Below, one piece after another: positions 1 through 7,969 of a stretch of 64,000 bases of DNA. The notes under the pieces are model-generated. The model was given only the letters and a program-made list of their open reading frames with translations, had not been told where the DNA came from and ran no database searches. Made by a program: the position numbers and the translations under genes. Origin of the DNA: Micromonospora purpureochromogenes. GTDB lineage: Bacteria > Actinomycetota > Actinomycetes > Mycobacteriales > Micromonosporaceae. The stretch lies in NCBI RefSeq assembly GCF_900091515.1, contig NZ_LT607410.1:2294001-2358000 (forward strand). The letters are read 5' to 3'. How positions within the stretch are numbered: the first letter of the stretch is position 1; every line of letters begins with the position of its first letter.

Positions 1-611
1 TCGGACAGGTGTTCGGCCACGGTCGGCAAATCCGACGGGGGCGTGCGGCCGATCCCCGGCGTGGGGTAGTTAAACGCGTATGCGGCGTAGTCCAGGGCCA
101 CCGCGAGTGTCCACAGCGCCACACGCGCCGTCCCATGCGAGAGCGCCCCGGCGATCCACGGCACCGCGGCCACGCTGTACCAGAACAGTATCCGCCCGGA
201 GGTGCGCCGCGGTGCGTGGCCCCGCAGGGCGATCACAAGGAAGATGTTGGTGCCGATGAATAGGGCGACGAATACCCCTGCGAAGACCAGGCCTTGCCCG
301 CCGAACGCGTCGGGCAGCGCGATCGCCATCACCAGGCTGCCCACCAAAGTCGCGATGACCAGCAGCTGTATCGCCAGTTGTTGCGGGTCGAACCTGTCGG
401 TTATCCACGCCGTGTTGAACCAGACCCGCCATATTGTCAGCAGCAGCAACAGCGTCTTGAAGGCGCCGCTCCAGGTGAGATCCTGGATCAGCGCGTGCGA
501 GAGTTGGGTGAGCGCGAAGACAAACGCCAGGTCGAAGAACAGTTCCAGGTACGTTGCCATCTGCGGATCCCCAGGCATGCGCAGCAGGTCGCCCGCCCTG
601 CTCGTCGTCAT
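1..611 (-). CDS. Low temperature requirement A (LtrA)-like membrane protein, C-terminus beyond the window
   Basis: The minus strand reads from an ATG at 611 without a stop to the window edge, giving about 203 N-terminal residues. Residues 22-38 (LELFFDLAFVFALTQLS) are the LtrA family hallmark, followed by several hydrophobic helices and a WYSVAAVPWIAGAL segment. The protein closely resembles the full LtrA at 1103-2284, which points the other way, so the two are divergent paralogues. LtrA proteins are multi-pass membrane proteins of unclear biochemical role; the name comes from cold growth in Listeria. The start is supported by colinearity with the paralogue (both begin MTTS and continue into the family motif). 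The missing 3' part is outside the window, so intactness cannot be judged. Confidence 0.9.
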   Translation of the reverse strand, partial: MTTSRAGDLLRMPGDPQMATYLELFFDLAFVFALTQLSHALIQDLTWSGAFKTLLLLLTIWRVWFNTAWITDRFDPQQLAIQLLVIATLVGSLVMAIALPDAFGGQGLVFAGVFVALFIGTNIFLVIALRGHAPRRTSGRILFWYSVAAVPWIAGALSHGTARVALWTLAVALDYAAYAFNYPTPGIGRTPPSDLPTVAEHLS

Positions 612-1102
612 CGGCTCGCCCGTTTCTGTCGGCTTCGTGGCAGCGTTGAAGCAGTGGTACCACGCTGCCGCGCCTCCCGGTGCCGACAAGACGATGCCCA
701 GGGGTTCTCGCAACGAGTGACGACCCGCACCGAGCGCCGGCATGACCCGCGCAACCCGAACGACCCGAACCAATTCATGATCGTGGGGAACCCAGGACGT
801 CCTACGTTCATGCTGTCCAGGCGGTTGCATTTGCGCAGCGGCGGACCTGCGTTGACAGATCGGTATCAGGACCTGGGTGACACTCCGCCCTCTGTAGCAC
901 CGGCCCGACGCTTGGCCAAGGTCGACGAGCTGATCCGATCCAGCGGCGACGGATGGACGGAACTCACCGGCCTCGACCGTCGCCCGTCCGTGTCACGCGG
1001 GTCGCTCGATCCAGTCCACGGCAGCACGTCCGCGGTCACCGCCGCTGCCGCATGTCAGAATGCCCCCAAACCTGGAGCAGAGCTGGCAGAACGGGCGAGC
1101 CG
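612..1102. other. Divergent intergenic region between two LtrA genes
   Basis: About 490 bp separate the two divergent LtrA starts, unusually long for this window. I see no convincing gene: the open frames here have arginine-rich compositions typical of antisense or shadow frames. It presumably holds both promoters. A TTGACA-like hexamer lies near 853, but no well-placed -10 partner was found. Confidence 0.4.
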
Positions 1103-2284
1103 ATGACGACGAGCAGTGCGGCCGAGCTGATGCGGAAAGCCGGGGATCCGCAGCGGGCCACGTTCCTGGAACTCTTCTTCGACCTGGTGTTTGTCCTCGC
1201 GCTCGCGCAGCTCTCGCGCGGCCTGGCCGAGGATCTCGCGTGGAGCGGTGCCTTCCGGACGCTGGTGCTGTTGGGGGCCATGTGGTGGGTCTGGTCCAGC
1301 ACCGCGTGGCTAACCGACCGGACGGACCCGCACCGACCGGTAATCCAGGCGCTGGTCATCGCGACCATGGTCGGCAGCCTGGTGATGGCGGCCGCGGTGC
1401 CCGAGGCATTCGGCGACACGGGCCTGATCTTCGCGGGCGCCTACGTCGCCGTCCAGCTCGGCCGCGGGCTCGTCCTCGTGGCCGTTCTGCGTGGCAACAA
1501 GCTGCAGCGCCACGTCGTGCGAGGGCTGTTCTGGTACGGCCTGTCGGCGCTGCCGTGGATCGCGGGGGCGCTCGTGCACGGCTCGGCGCGTGGCGCGTTG
1601 TGGGCACTCGCGGTGGTCCTTGACCACACGGCAGGCAGAATCGGCTTCCCCACCCCGGGGGCGGGCCGTACGCCCAGCCAAGACCTTGTGGTCTCGGGCG
1701 AGCACCTGTCCGAGCGCTACCGGCAGTTCTTCATCATCGCGCTCGGCGAGCTGATCCTCGTTACCGGACTGGCGCTGAGCAGCAGCGGCTTCGCGCCGGA
1801 CAGGGCCGCCGCGTTCGCAGTGTCGATCGCGACCACTGTGCTGCTGTGGCGGATCTACATATACCGCGCTGGACAAGTCCTGGCGGAAGCGATTGCCGTG
1901 TCCGCCGACCCGGTCCGCCTCGCCCGAGCGGCGTCATACGCCCACCTGGTGATGGTGGCCGGCGTGGTCGTCGCCGCCGTCGGCGACGAACTCGTCATCG
2001 CCCATCCACTCGGGCACACCCCACCGGCCTGGATCGCCGTCATCCTCGGCGGACCCGCGCTGTACCTGGCCGGGCGCGCCCGCTTCGAGCACGCGGTATT
2101 CGGCCGCGTGTCCCGGTCCCGACCGATCGGCGTCCTTGCGCTGGCCACCCTGACACCGGCGATGCTCCCCCTGCCGCCAGTCGTGGTCGCCGCCGCTGCT
2201 GCCTTCGTTCTGACCGGGATCGCCATATCCGACGCAGCCCGCGCCCGCAGACGCCCGCTCGAGCCGCCGTCACCACCCGGCTAG
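1103..2284 (+). CDS. Low temperature requirement A (LtrA)-like membrane protein
   Basis: This 393-residue multi-pass membrane protein is of normal length for the LtrA family. It carries LELFFDLVFVLALAQLS near residues 22-38 and ERYRQFFIIALGELI in the middle, both conserved family segments, with hydrophobic helices throughout. The ATG at 1103 is chosen because it aligns with the start of the divergent paralogue; the frame stays open upstream but with non-protein-like composition. Molecular function is unknown for the family. The gene is followed closely by an insertion sequence, so its downstream context has been rearranged. A third, more distant LtrA lies at 59874-61217. Confidence 0.9.
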   Translation: MTTSSAAELMRKAGDPQRATFLELFFDLVFVLALAQLSRGLAEDLAWSGAFRTLVLLGAMWWVWSSTAWLTDRTDPHRPVIQALVIATMVGSLVMAAAVPEAFGDTGLIFAGAYVAVQLGRGLVLVAVLRGNKLQRHVVRGLFWYGLSALPWIAGALVHGSARGALWALAVVLDHTAGRIGFPTPGAGRTPSQDLVVSGEHLSERYRQFFIIALGELILVTGLALSSSGFAPDRAAAFAVSIATTVLLWRIYIYRAGQVLAEAIAVSADPVRLARAASYAHLVMVAGVVVAAVGDELVIAHPLGHTPPAWIAVILGGPALYLAGRARFEHAVFGRVSRSRPIGVLALATLTPAMLPLPPVVVAAAAAFVLTGIAISDAARARRRPLEPPSPPG

Positions 2285-2290
2285 CCGGAA

Positions 2291-2334
2291 GTGTCACCGA
2301 TGTCTTGAGACCGATATGTCACGCAGGTCCTGAG
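2291..2334. repeat. Tandem 17-bp repeat resembling an IS481-type insertion-sequence end
   Basis: GTCACCGATGTCTTGAG (2293-2309) and GTCACGCAGGTCCTGAG (2318-2334) are direct repeats matching at 13 of 17 positions. Tandem motifs of this GTCA..GATGTCTTGAG type occur at the termini of IS481-family elements in actinobacteria. No matching transposase is next to it, so this looks like an orphan end left by an older insertion, butting against the IS5-family element. This is pattern recognition only. Confidence 0.35.
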
Positions 2335-3294
2335 AGGGCGTCTGATTCACGTAATTTGTGAGTGATGCGCTTTTAGGTGTCTCGCCAGGTTGGGGTGGTT
2401 TCATTGGTGAGTCGTCTGGCGAGGTTGTCGATCATGGCGATGCGGATCATGTTGGCGGAGTTCCCGGGCAGGGCTTCGTAGTCGCGGGCCAAGCGCCGGT
2501 GGAGCATGATCCAGCCCAGGGTTCGTTCGACGACCCAACGGCGTTTGACCACGGAGAACCCTTTGACGTGTGGGTCTTTGGCGACGACCTCGACGTCGAT
2601 GCCGAGGGTGGCGCCGTGTTCGATGACCTTGTTCTTGAAGCCGGCGTCGACCCAGGTTTTGGTGAGGGCTGGGTGGGTGGCTTTGGCCTGTTCCAGCAGG
2701 TCGATACCGATGGTGTTGTCGCTGGCGCTGGCGGCGGTGACGATGACGGCGAGGAGCAGGCCGAGGGTGTCGGTGACGATGCCGCGTTTGCGTCCGACGA
2801 TCTTCTTGCCGGCGTCGATGCCCTGCGTGGCGGCAGATGCGTTGGTGGAGGTCTTCACGCTCTGGGTGTCGATGACGCAGGCCGACGGTTGCGTGGTGCG
2901 TCCGGCCCTGGCGCGGGCCAGTGCGGTGAGGTCGTAGTTGAGCTGGGTGAAGATGCCGTCGCCGGTCCAGGCGGTGAAGTAGCCGTAGACGGTCTGCCAG
3001 GGCGGGAAGTCATGCGGCAGGTAGCGCCAGGCGATGCCGGTGCGGTTGACGTAGAGGATGGCGTTGAAGATTTCCCGCAGGTCGTGGGTGGCGATACGTC
3101 CGCCGACGCCGGCGTCGGTGCGGGCCTGGCGCCAGGCGGTCAGCCGTGGCGCGATCAGCGCCCAGCGGGCGTCGGACAGGTCAGAGGGGTAGGCGGGTCG
3201 CTCGGCCATGCCGTAGGTCTACTGTGGACGAGGCGCGGTGGATCGCACCTGGAGTCCGACGATACGAGAGCTTTCCTGAACCAGACACGTTCTG
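2332..3294 (-). mobile_element. IS5-family insertion sequence, about 963 bp
   Basis: One transposase gene is flanked by imperfect inverted repeats: GAGAGGGCGTCTGATTCACG at 2332-2351 and, on the other strand, CAGAACGTGTCTGGTTCAGG ending at 3275-3294. They share the core GTCTG-TTCA. Length and single-ORF layout fit the IS5 family. A clear target-site duplication could not be picked out, so the exact ends may be a few bases off. The element separates an LtrA gene from a decayed chromate transporter. Confidence 0.75.
2373..3209 (-). CDS. IS5-family DDE transposase
   Basis: This 278-residue protein has the N-terminal DUF4096-type region of IS5 transposases (about residues 5-85, including RYLPHDFPPWQTVYGYF) followed by an RNase H-like DDE domain. 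Likely catalytic residues are D114 in VIDTQSVKTS, D188 in WVDAGFKN and E229 in VERTLGW. The frame is intact with no premature stop, so the transposase may be active. It is the only gene between the terminal repeats at about 2332 and 3294 and would cut and paste this element. Some IS5 relatives use a programmed frameshift; here a single frame suffices. Confidence 0.94.
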   Translation of the reverse strand: MAERPAYPSDLSDARWALIAPRLTAWRQARTDAGVGGRIATHDLREIFNAILYVNRTGIAWRYLPHDFPPWQTVYGYFTAWTGDGIFTQLNYDLTALARARAGRTTQPSACVIDTQSVKTSTNASAATQGIDAGKKIVGRKRGIVTDTLGLLLAVIVTAASASDNTIGIDLLEQAKATHPALTKTWVDAGFKNKVIEHGATLGIDVEVVAKDPHVKGFSVVKRRWVVERTLGWIMLHRRLARDYEALPGNSANMIRIAMIDNLARRLTNETTPTWRDT

Positions 3295-3480
3295 CGGAAC
3301 GAAGCTGGCATATCGATGCGGCATCAGCCGGGGCAAATGGTGTCCATAGCCATGAGTCGACCGCGCTGCTAACCTCGGCATCGGCGGGCCGAATGCCGTC
3401 AATCACATGCAGACAAGATTAAAACGCCCACTGAGACCCGATATCGCCGGCAGCCGGCGGCCAAACCGTCCGGTCGCCGC

Positions 3481-3846
3481 CGGGGACATGGTTCGCGATC
3501 TGGCGTTGACGGAGACCACACCGGATCCGCTGATCATGGTGGTGCAGTTCGTCGCGTTCCGGGCGCCGCCACCCGGGCACCCTCAACCCGTGCGTTGCCG
3601 GTGTGGTCGGCTCGCTGCTGACGACCTGGGTGACGTTCGTGCCGTGTTTCCTGTTCGTTCTGCTCGGCGCGCCCTACGTCGAGCGCCTGCGCGGCAACCA
3701 CACGCTGCCCGCCGCGCTGACGGTGATCACCGCCGCCGTGGTCGGGGTCGTCGCCAACCGCGGCCCGTACTCGCCGCGCACACCCTCTTCGCCCGACGGC
3801 GCCTCGTGACCACCGGCCCCCTGCACCTGGAGCTGCCCGACCTGAG
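3481..3846 (+). pseudogene. chrA: Decayed chromate transporter (ChrA) fragment with two frameshifts
   Basis: Three consecutive reading frames spell out a ChrA segment. First LALTETTPDPLIMVVQFVAF (about 3493-3560), then a +1-type shift into RHPGTLNPCVAGVVGSLLTTW and VTFVPCFLFVLLGAPYVERL (to about 3750), then a shift back to HTLFARRRLVTTGPLHLELP near the end. ChrA is normally a roughly 400-residue membrane protein exporting chromate by proton exchange; here the N-terminal half and the last helices are missing. No continuous frame covers it, so it cannot be functional. It lies between the IS5 element and the HupE gene. Confidence 0.82.
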
Positions 3847-3999
3847 TAGTTGGCGACCCCCCCGGTCCAGCCATCGGACCGCATGAGGACCCGGTTGTGG
3901 TTGCCTGGGTCACTGCGGGAACCGAACGGGACGGCGAAGCGACTAGTAGAGGACGTGCAGGCTCAGGGCTTGCGGGCGTCTGCGAGGGAGGGCGGGGCG

Positions 4000-5058
4000 A
4001 TGCTCGCTGGGGTGCGACAGGGCGCGGTGGTTGCTGGTGTGGTGGCGGCCACGGTGCTGGCCGTACCGGGTGCGGCATGGGCTCACGGTGTCGGCGGATC
4101 AAGCGACACGGTCGGGGGGTTCGTGTGGCTGGGCACCAAGCACATGCTCGCCGGCTGGGATCACCTGGCGTTCGTCGGTGGCATCCTGCTCCTGGCGGGG
4201 GAGATCCGGCGAGCGGCGAAGCTGATCTCGTTGTTCGCGCTCGGGCACAGCGTCACCCTGTTCACCGCGACGGTCGCCGACTGGCACGTCAACCCCGTCC
4301 TGGTCGACATCGTGGTCGCGCTCAGCCTGGTCTTCGTCGGCGTGGTCGGGCTACGCGGCCGACCGAAGGACTGGACGTGGTTCGCCGCCGCCGTCCTCGC
4401 CTTCGGCCTGGTCCACGGCCTGGGGCTGTCGACCCGGTTGCAAGACCTCGGCCTGCCCTCGGACGGGATGATCCCCCGGGTGCTGGCCTTCAACGTCGGC
4501 GTGGAGATCGGGCAGCTCATCGCCGTGGTCGCCATGTTCATGCTCGGTGACGTGCTCAGCCACTACCTGCCGAAGCTACGCAACCCCCGCCTGTCCCACG
4601 GCGCTCTCATCGCCGCAGGAGTCGTCGCCGCGTCGATCCTCGCCTTCACCTCCGGCGGTCAGGCGCTGCGCCCGGTCCAGGCCGAGCCTGCCGTGGGCGC
4701 CTGCACCGTCCGGGACCGCACGGAGACCTTCCCGGCCGGTGGCGGCCATCCCGCGAAGGACTTCTCCGAGCCGGGCGAGACAGTGCCGGCAACCTCGTTC
4801 GGGCACGTCATCGGCGACGGCTACGTCATCGTCAACTACCGACCCGATCTCACCGCCGAGCAGCTCGCCCAGGTACGCGCCTTCGTCACCGACCCCACCG
4901 CCGGCCGTATCGTCGGCGGCCCCGCCCCCGACCAGACAGCGGCGGTCAAGGCCGTGCACGCCTACCGCACCGCCACCTGCAACGCCGTCGACATCGACGC
5001 GGTTCGCCAGTTCACCCGCGACTGGTTCGCCGACCCCCGCTCCAAGCCCGCCGAATAG
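4000..5058 (+). CDS. HupE/UreJ-family membrane protein fused to a DUF3105-like domain
   Basis: A 352-residue protein. Residues 1-28 look like a signal peptide ending AWA. The following membrane domain carries HMLAGWDHLAF (48-58) and FALGHSVTLF, the His/Asp motifs typical of HupE/UreJ proteins, which are implicated in nickel or cobalt uptake. After the last helix, roughly residues 230-352 resemble DUF3105 (GHVIGDGYVIVNYRP), probably extracytoplasmic. The ATG at 4000 follows a GGAGGG-like ribosome site and directly precedes the signal peptide; the frame is open further upstream. It converges 8 bp from an ArsR gene and sits beside a CDF exporter, suggesting a metal-homeostasis role. The transported metal is not evident from sequence. 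Confidence 0.85.
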   Translation: MLAGVRQGAVVAGVVAATVLAVPGAAWAHGVGGSSDTVGGFVWLGTKHMLAGWDHLAFVGGILLLAGEIRRAAKLISLFALGHSVTLFTATVADWHVNPVLVDIVVALSLVFVGVVGLRGRPKDWTWFAAAVLAFGLVHGLGLSTRLQDLGLPSDGMIPRVLAFNVGVEIGQLIAVVAMFMLGDVLSHYLPKLRNPRLSHGALIAAGVVAASILAFTSGGQALRPVQAEPAVGACTVRDRTETFPAGGGHPAKDFSEPGETVPATSFGHVIGDGYVIVNYRPDLTAEQLAQVRAFVTDPTAGRIVGGPAPDQTAAVKAVHAYRTATCNAVDIDAVRQFTRDWFADPRSKPAE

Positions 5059-5066
5059 GCCGCGGC

Positions 5067-5423
5067 TCAGTCGTGCTCCGGCGCACCGGTCACCCGGTGC
5101 GACGCCGCGTGCAGCACCTCGGTCACCAGCCGACGCACATGCCCACCCCGGGCCCGGTAGAGAGCTCGCCGGCCCTCCCGCCGCACACTCACCAACCCCG
5201 CCAATCGCAGCTTGCCCAGGTGCTGCGACACCGCCGGCCGCGCCATCCCCACCGCCGCCACCAGCGCCGTCACGTCGTGCTCGCCGTCGCTGAGCAGCCA
5301 CATCAACCGCAGCCGTGTCGGGTCGGCCAGCATCCGCAGCATCTCCGTCGCCGCCTCGACCTGCCCGCCAGGAAGGCGTTGTTGCAGGTCACTGGCATTT
5401 GCAACGTTGTCGCGTGCGTACAT
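5067..5423 (-). CDS. ArsR/SmtB-family metal-sensing repressor
   Basis: A 118-residue winged-helix regulator from the ATG at 5423; a GTG two codons upstream is also possible. LADPTRLRLMWLL and ARPAVSQHLGKLRLAGLV are the dimer/HTH signature of the ArsR family. The last helix is His-rich (GGHVRRLVTEVLHAASHR), suggesting an alpha-5 metal site like that of Zn/Ni/Co sensors, although the spacing is not canonical. It is divergent from the CDF exporter at 5490, whose promoter it probably controls. The AT-rich run around 5421-5436 (ATGAGCACATATTAT), overlapping its own start, stands out and is a plausible operator. Confidence 0.88.
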   Translation of the reverse strand: MYARDNVANASDLQQRLPGGQVEAATEMLRMLADPTRLRLMWLLSDGEHDVTALVAAVGMARPAVSQHLGKLRLAGLVSVRREGRRALYRARGGHVRRLVTEVLHAASHRVTGAPEHD

Positions 5424-5489
5424 GAGCACATATTATCGCCACCGTCACGGGTACGGACCGACTGTGCGACCGGGCAACCTGGGGGAGCG

Positions 5490-6578
5490 GTGAACGACCA
5501 CCATCACGACCACTCGCACGACCACGACGACGACCACGAGCACGACCACGAGCACAGCCACGGCCAGCACCACGGCGGCCGGCTCGCCGCCTGGTGGCAC
5601 CGGCTGACACACGCCGTCGTCCCGCACTCCCACGACTCCCGAGCCAAGATCGACCCGGCCCTGGAGTCCAGCCGTGACGGGCTACGCGCCCTGTGGATCT
5701 CCCTGATCGGTCTCGGGATCACCGCGCTAGCTCAGGCCGTCATCGTCGTGCTGTCCGGCTCCGTTGCCCTGCTCGGCGACACCCTGCACAACGTCGCCGA
5801 CGCCCTGACCGCCGTACCTCTCGGCATCGCCTTCCTGCTCGGCCGACGCGCCGCCACCCGCGCCTACACCTACGGCTACGGCCGCGCTGAGGACCTCGCC
5901 GGCATCCTCATCGTCCTCGTCATCGCCGGCTCCGCCGTCGCCGCCGCCTGGACCGCCGTCGACCGGCTCCTACGCCCCGCCGAGGTGACCCACCTCCCCT
6001 GGGTCGCCGCCGCCGGCCTCGTCGGGTTCATCGGCAACGAGCTGGTCGCCCGCTACCGCATCCACGTCGGCCGCCGCATCGGCTCCGCCGCCCTGATCGC
6101 CGACGGCCTGCACGCCCGCACCGACGGCTACACCTCGCTCGCGGTCCTCGCCGCCGCCGGCGGCGTGGCCCTCGGCTGGCGTTGGGCCGACCCCGCCGTC
6201 GGCCTGGCCATCGCCGTCGCCATCGCCCTTGTCCTCAAAGACGCCGCCCGAGAGGTCTACCGACGCCTGATGGACGCCGTCGACCCCGCCATCGTCGACC
6301 AGGCCGAGACCACGTTGCGAGGCGTCGACGGCGTCCAGGACGTAGCCGCGGTGCGACTCCGCTGGATCGGTCACCGCCTGCACGCCGAAGCCGAACTCGT
6401 CGTGGACGCCAACCTCACGCTCGTCGCCGCACACGAGATCGCCGCCGACGCCGAACACCAGCTCACCCACGCCGTACCTCGGCTGACCACCGCCACCGTG
6501 CACACCGACCCCGACAGCCACCCCGGCGGCCACCACCACACCGACCTGTCCCACCAACGCCGCCAAACTCGCTCTTGA
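5490..6578 (+). CDS. Cation diffusion facilitator (CDF) family metal exporter with His-rich N-terminus
   Basis: A 362-residue protein. The first 28 residues hold 13 histidines alternating with Asp/Glu, a probable metal-binding tail, and a second His cluster (GGHHH) lies near the C-terminus. The transport site is visible as HNVAD (H100, D104) in TM2 and HARTD (H208, D212) in TM5, an HxxxD/HxxxD arrangement like that of zinc-selective ZnT proteins. A cytoplasmic CDF C-terminal domain follows from about residue 275. The GTG at 5490 is preceded by GGGGGAG. It is divergent from the ArsR gene, which likely derepresses it on metal binding. Zinc specificity is an inference. Confidence 0.92.
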   Translation: MNDHHHDHSHDHDDDHEHDHEHSHGQHHGGRLAAWWHRLTHAVVPHSHDSRAKIDPALESSRDGLRALWISLIGLGITALAQAVIVVLSGSVALLGDTLHNVADALTAVPLGIAFLLGRRAATRAYTYGYGRAEDLAGILIVLVIAGSAVAAAWTAVDRLLRPAEVTHLPWVAAAGLVGFIGNELVARYRIHVGRRIGSAALIADGLHARTDGYTSLAVLAAAGGVALGWRWADPAVGLAIAVAIALVLKDAAREVYRRLMDAVDPAIVDQAETTLRGVDGVQDVAAVRLRWIGHRLHAEAELVVDANLTLVAAHEIAADAEHQLTHAVPRLTTATVHTDPDSHPGGHHHTDLSHQRRQTRS

Positions 6579-6693
6579 GGTCGGCTCGACTCCGTCCATC
6601 GGCGCATCCGACACCTGCACGACAGCTAGGGCGCACTGCTCTTCGGGAGGAGAATGAGCCACCCAAACCGGTCAAGCTGCCTTCGGAGGGCTC

Positions 6694-7059
6694 ATGCTCA
6701 ACTGGTCGACGATCTTCTACGGCGCTGTCCTCTCCGCTCTGCTCGCCGCGCTTCTGGCCGCCGCCGCCGGGCCTCGACGACCGGCGGTGATCGCAACCAC
6801 TGCGTTCGCAGCACTGGCCGGCCCCCTCGCTTGGAACGCGATCCTGCACGCCGCGCACGGCAGACAGTTCTTCACGGACGCCCCCGTCGCCGTTCTTCCC
6901 GCCTCGTGGCAGGACACCGGCAGTGGGGTTTTCGCCATCGCCATGACCGCACTCGCACTCGGCATCGGCCCACTGGCCGCCGGCACTGGCCGCCGCATCG
7001 CCGCCCTGGCCACCCTCGCCGGCCTGGCTGCATTCGTTGTTGATGTCTACCTCTACTGA
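6694..7059 (+). CDS. Small integral membrane protein of unknown function
   Basis: A 121-residue protein with about four hydrophobic helices (roughly residues 5-25, 31-50, 75-97 and 101-120) and little else. The ATG at 6694 has a GGAGG-like ribosome site 7 bases upstream. It follows the CDF exporter by about 115 bp in the same direction and may share its transcript. I do not recognise the family; candidate metal ligands are sparse (H52, H55). Confidence 0.6.
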   Translation: MLNWSTIFYGAVLSALLAALLAAAAGPRRPAVIATTAFAALAGPLAWNAILHAAHGRQFFTDAPVAVLPASWQDTGSGVFAIAMTALALGIGPLAAGTGRRIAALATLAGLAAFVVDVYLY

Positions 7060-7359
7060 ATCGCCAGTAGTGGCAATCGGTTTCTGGACTGTGGCGTTGA
7101 GTTGAGGCGGCACTGATAGCCGCAATCCCGCCGTAGAGGGCCAGGGACACCGGCGCGCCGTCGAACTCCGCACGCAACTCCCGTTGGCGGATCGGGCAGG
7201 GCCAAGGGCCAAGTTCGGTCACTGCCTGCACGCGCTCGGCAAGCCGGCCAGGGCTGAGGGATTCGCCGCCCGCTCCTTGCGGGCGCAGCCCACGGCGTGC
7301 CGGCGCCCGCCGCGGCCCCCACCTCGGGCAGCAGCACCGCCTACAGTCCACTCGTGCCG
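7060..7359. other. Gene-poor gap with a possible coding remnant on the minus strand
   Basis: No complete gene is visible. On the minus strand, about 7260-7090, one frame reads protein-like (AEFDGAPVSLALYGGIAAIS) but has no plausible start or family match. It could be the remains of a small gene. The metal-related accessory block ends around here. Confidence 0.25.
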
Positions 7360-7926
7360 ATGCTCGCCGCGCCCGCCGTACCGCCCGGATCGATGGCCGC
7401 GCTGGCGCAGCCGGGACTGCGCGCCGAGGGCGTACACCTGCGTCCGTGGCTGGCGGCGGACCGTGAGGTGGTGGTGGCCGCGTACGCCGACGCCGCGATC
7501 CGGCGTTGGCACTGCCGGTCGATGACCGACGACGAGGCCGCCGACTGGATCGCCGCCTGGCCGGGGCGGTGGCGGGCGGAGAGCGGCGCCGGGTGGGCGG
7601 TGTGCGACGCCGGGGTGGTGGTCGGGCAGCTCAGCCTGCGCCGGCTCGTCCTCGCCGACGGGCTGGCCGAGGTGTCGTACTGGGTGCTGCCGGCCGCGCG
7701 GGGCCGCCGGGTCGCCCCGCGGGCGCTCGCCGCGGTGTCCGCCTGGTGCTTCGACACCCTCCGGCTGCACCGGGTCGAGCTGTGCCACTCCACGGCGAAC
7801 GAGGTGTCCTGCCGGGTGGCGCGGCGCGCCGGCTTCACCGCCGAGGGTACGAAGCGCGGCGAGGGGCTGCACGCCGACGGCTGGCACGACATGCACCTGC
7901 ACGCCCGCCTGCGCACCGACGCCTGA
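7360..7926 (+). CDS. GNAT-family N-acetyltransferase
   Basis: This 188-residue protein has the RimJ/RimL-like acetyltransferase fold. LRPWLAADREVVVAAYAD begins the domain, SYWVLPAARGRRVAPRAL is the acetyl-CoA binding region (V-x-x-x-x-R-G/R-x-G/A), and HRVELCHSTANEVSCRVARR followed by GFTAEG are typical C-terminal strands. Such enzymes transfer acetyl from acetyl-CoA to amines or protein N-termini; the substrate is not evident. The ATG at 7360 is chosen to avoid an Ala/Pro/Ser-rich N-terminal extension, though earlier in-frame starts exist at 7297 and 7354. Confidence 0.85.
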   Translation: MLAAPAVPPGSMAALAQPGLRAEGVHLRPWLAADREVVVAAYADAAIRRWHCRSMTDDEAADWIAAWPGRWRAESGAGWAVCDAGVVVGQLSLRRLVLADGLAEVSYWVLPAARGRRVAPRALAAVSAWCFDTLRLHRVELCHSTANEVSCRVARRAGFTAEGTKRGEGLHADGWHDMHLHARLRTDA

Positions 7927-7969
7927 CACCGGCCCGCTGTCCTTGATCGGCCGGCCTAGACTCCCGCCG

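Noticed and set aside
3295..3480. Possible promoter or attachment site right of the IS5 element
   Set aside because: No direct repeat pairing with the left flank and no gene-like signal; nothing specific to report.
5421..5440. AT-rich ArsR operator candidate
   Set aside because: Suggestive location, but the symmetry is too weak to list as a separate site; described under the ArsR gene.
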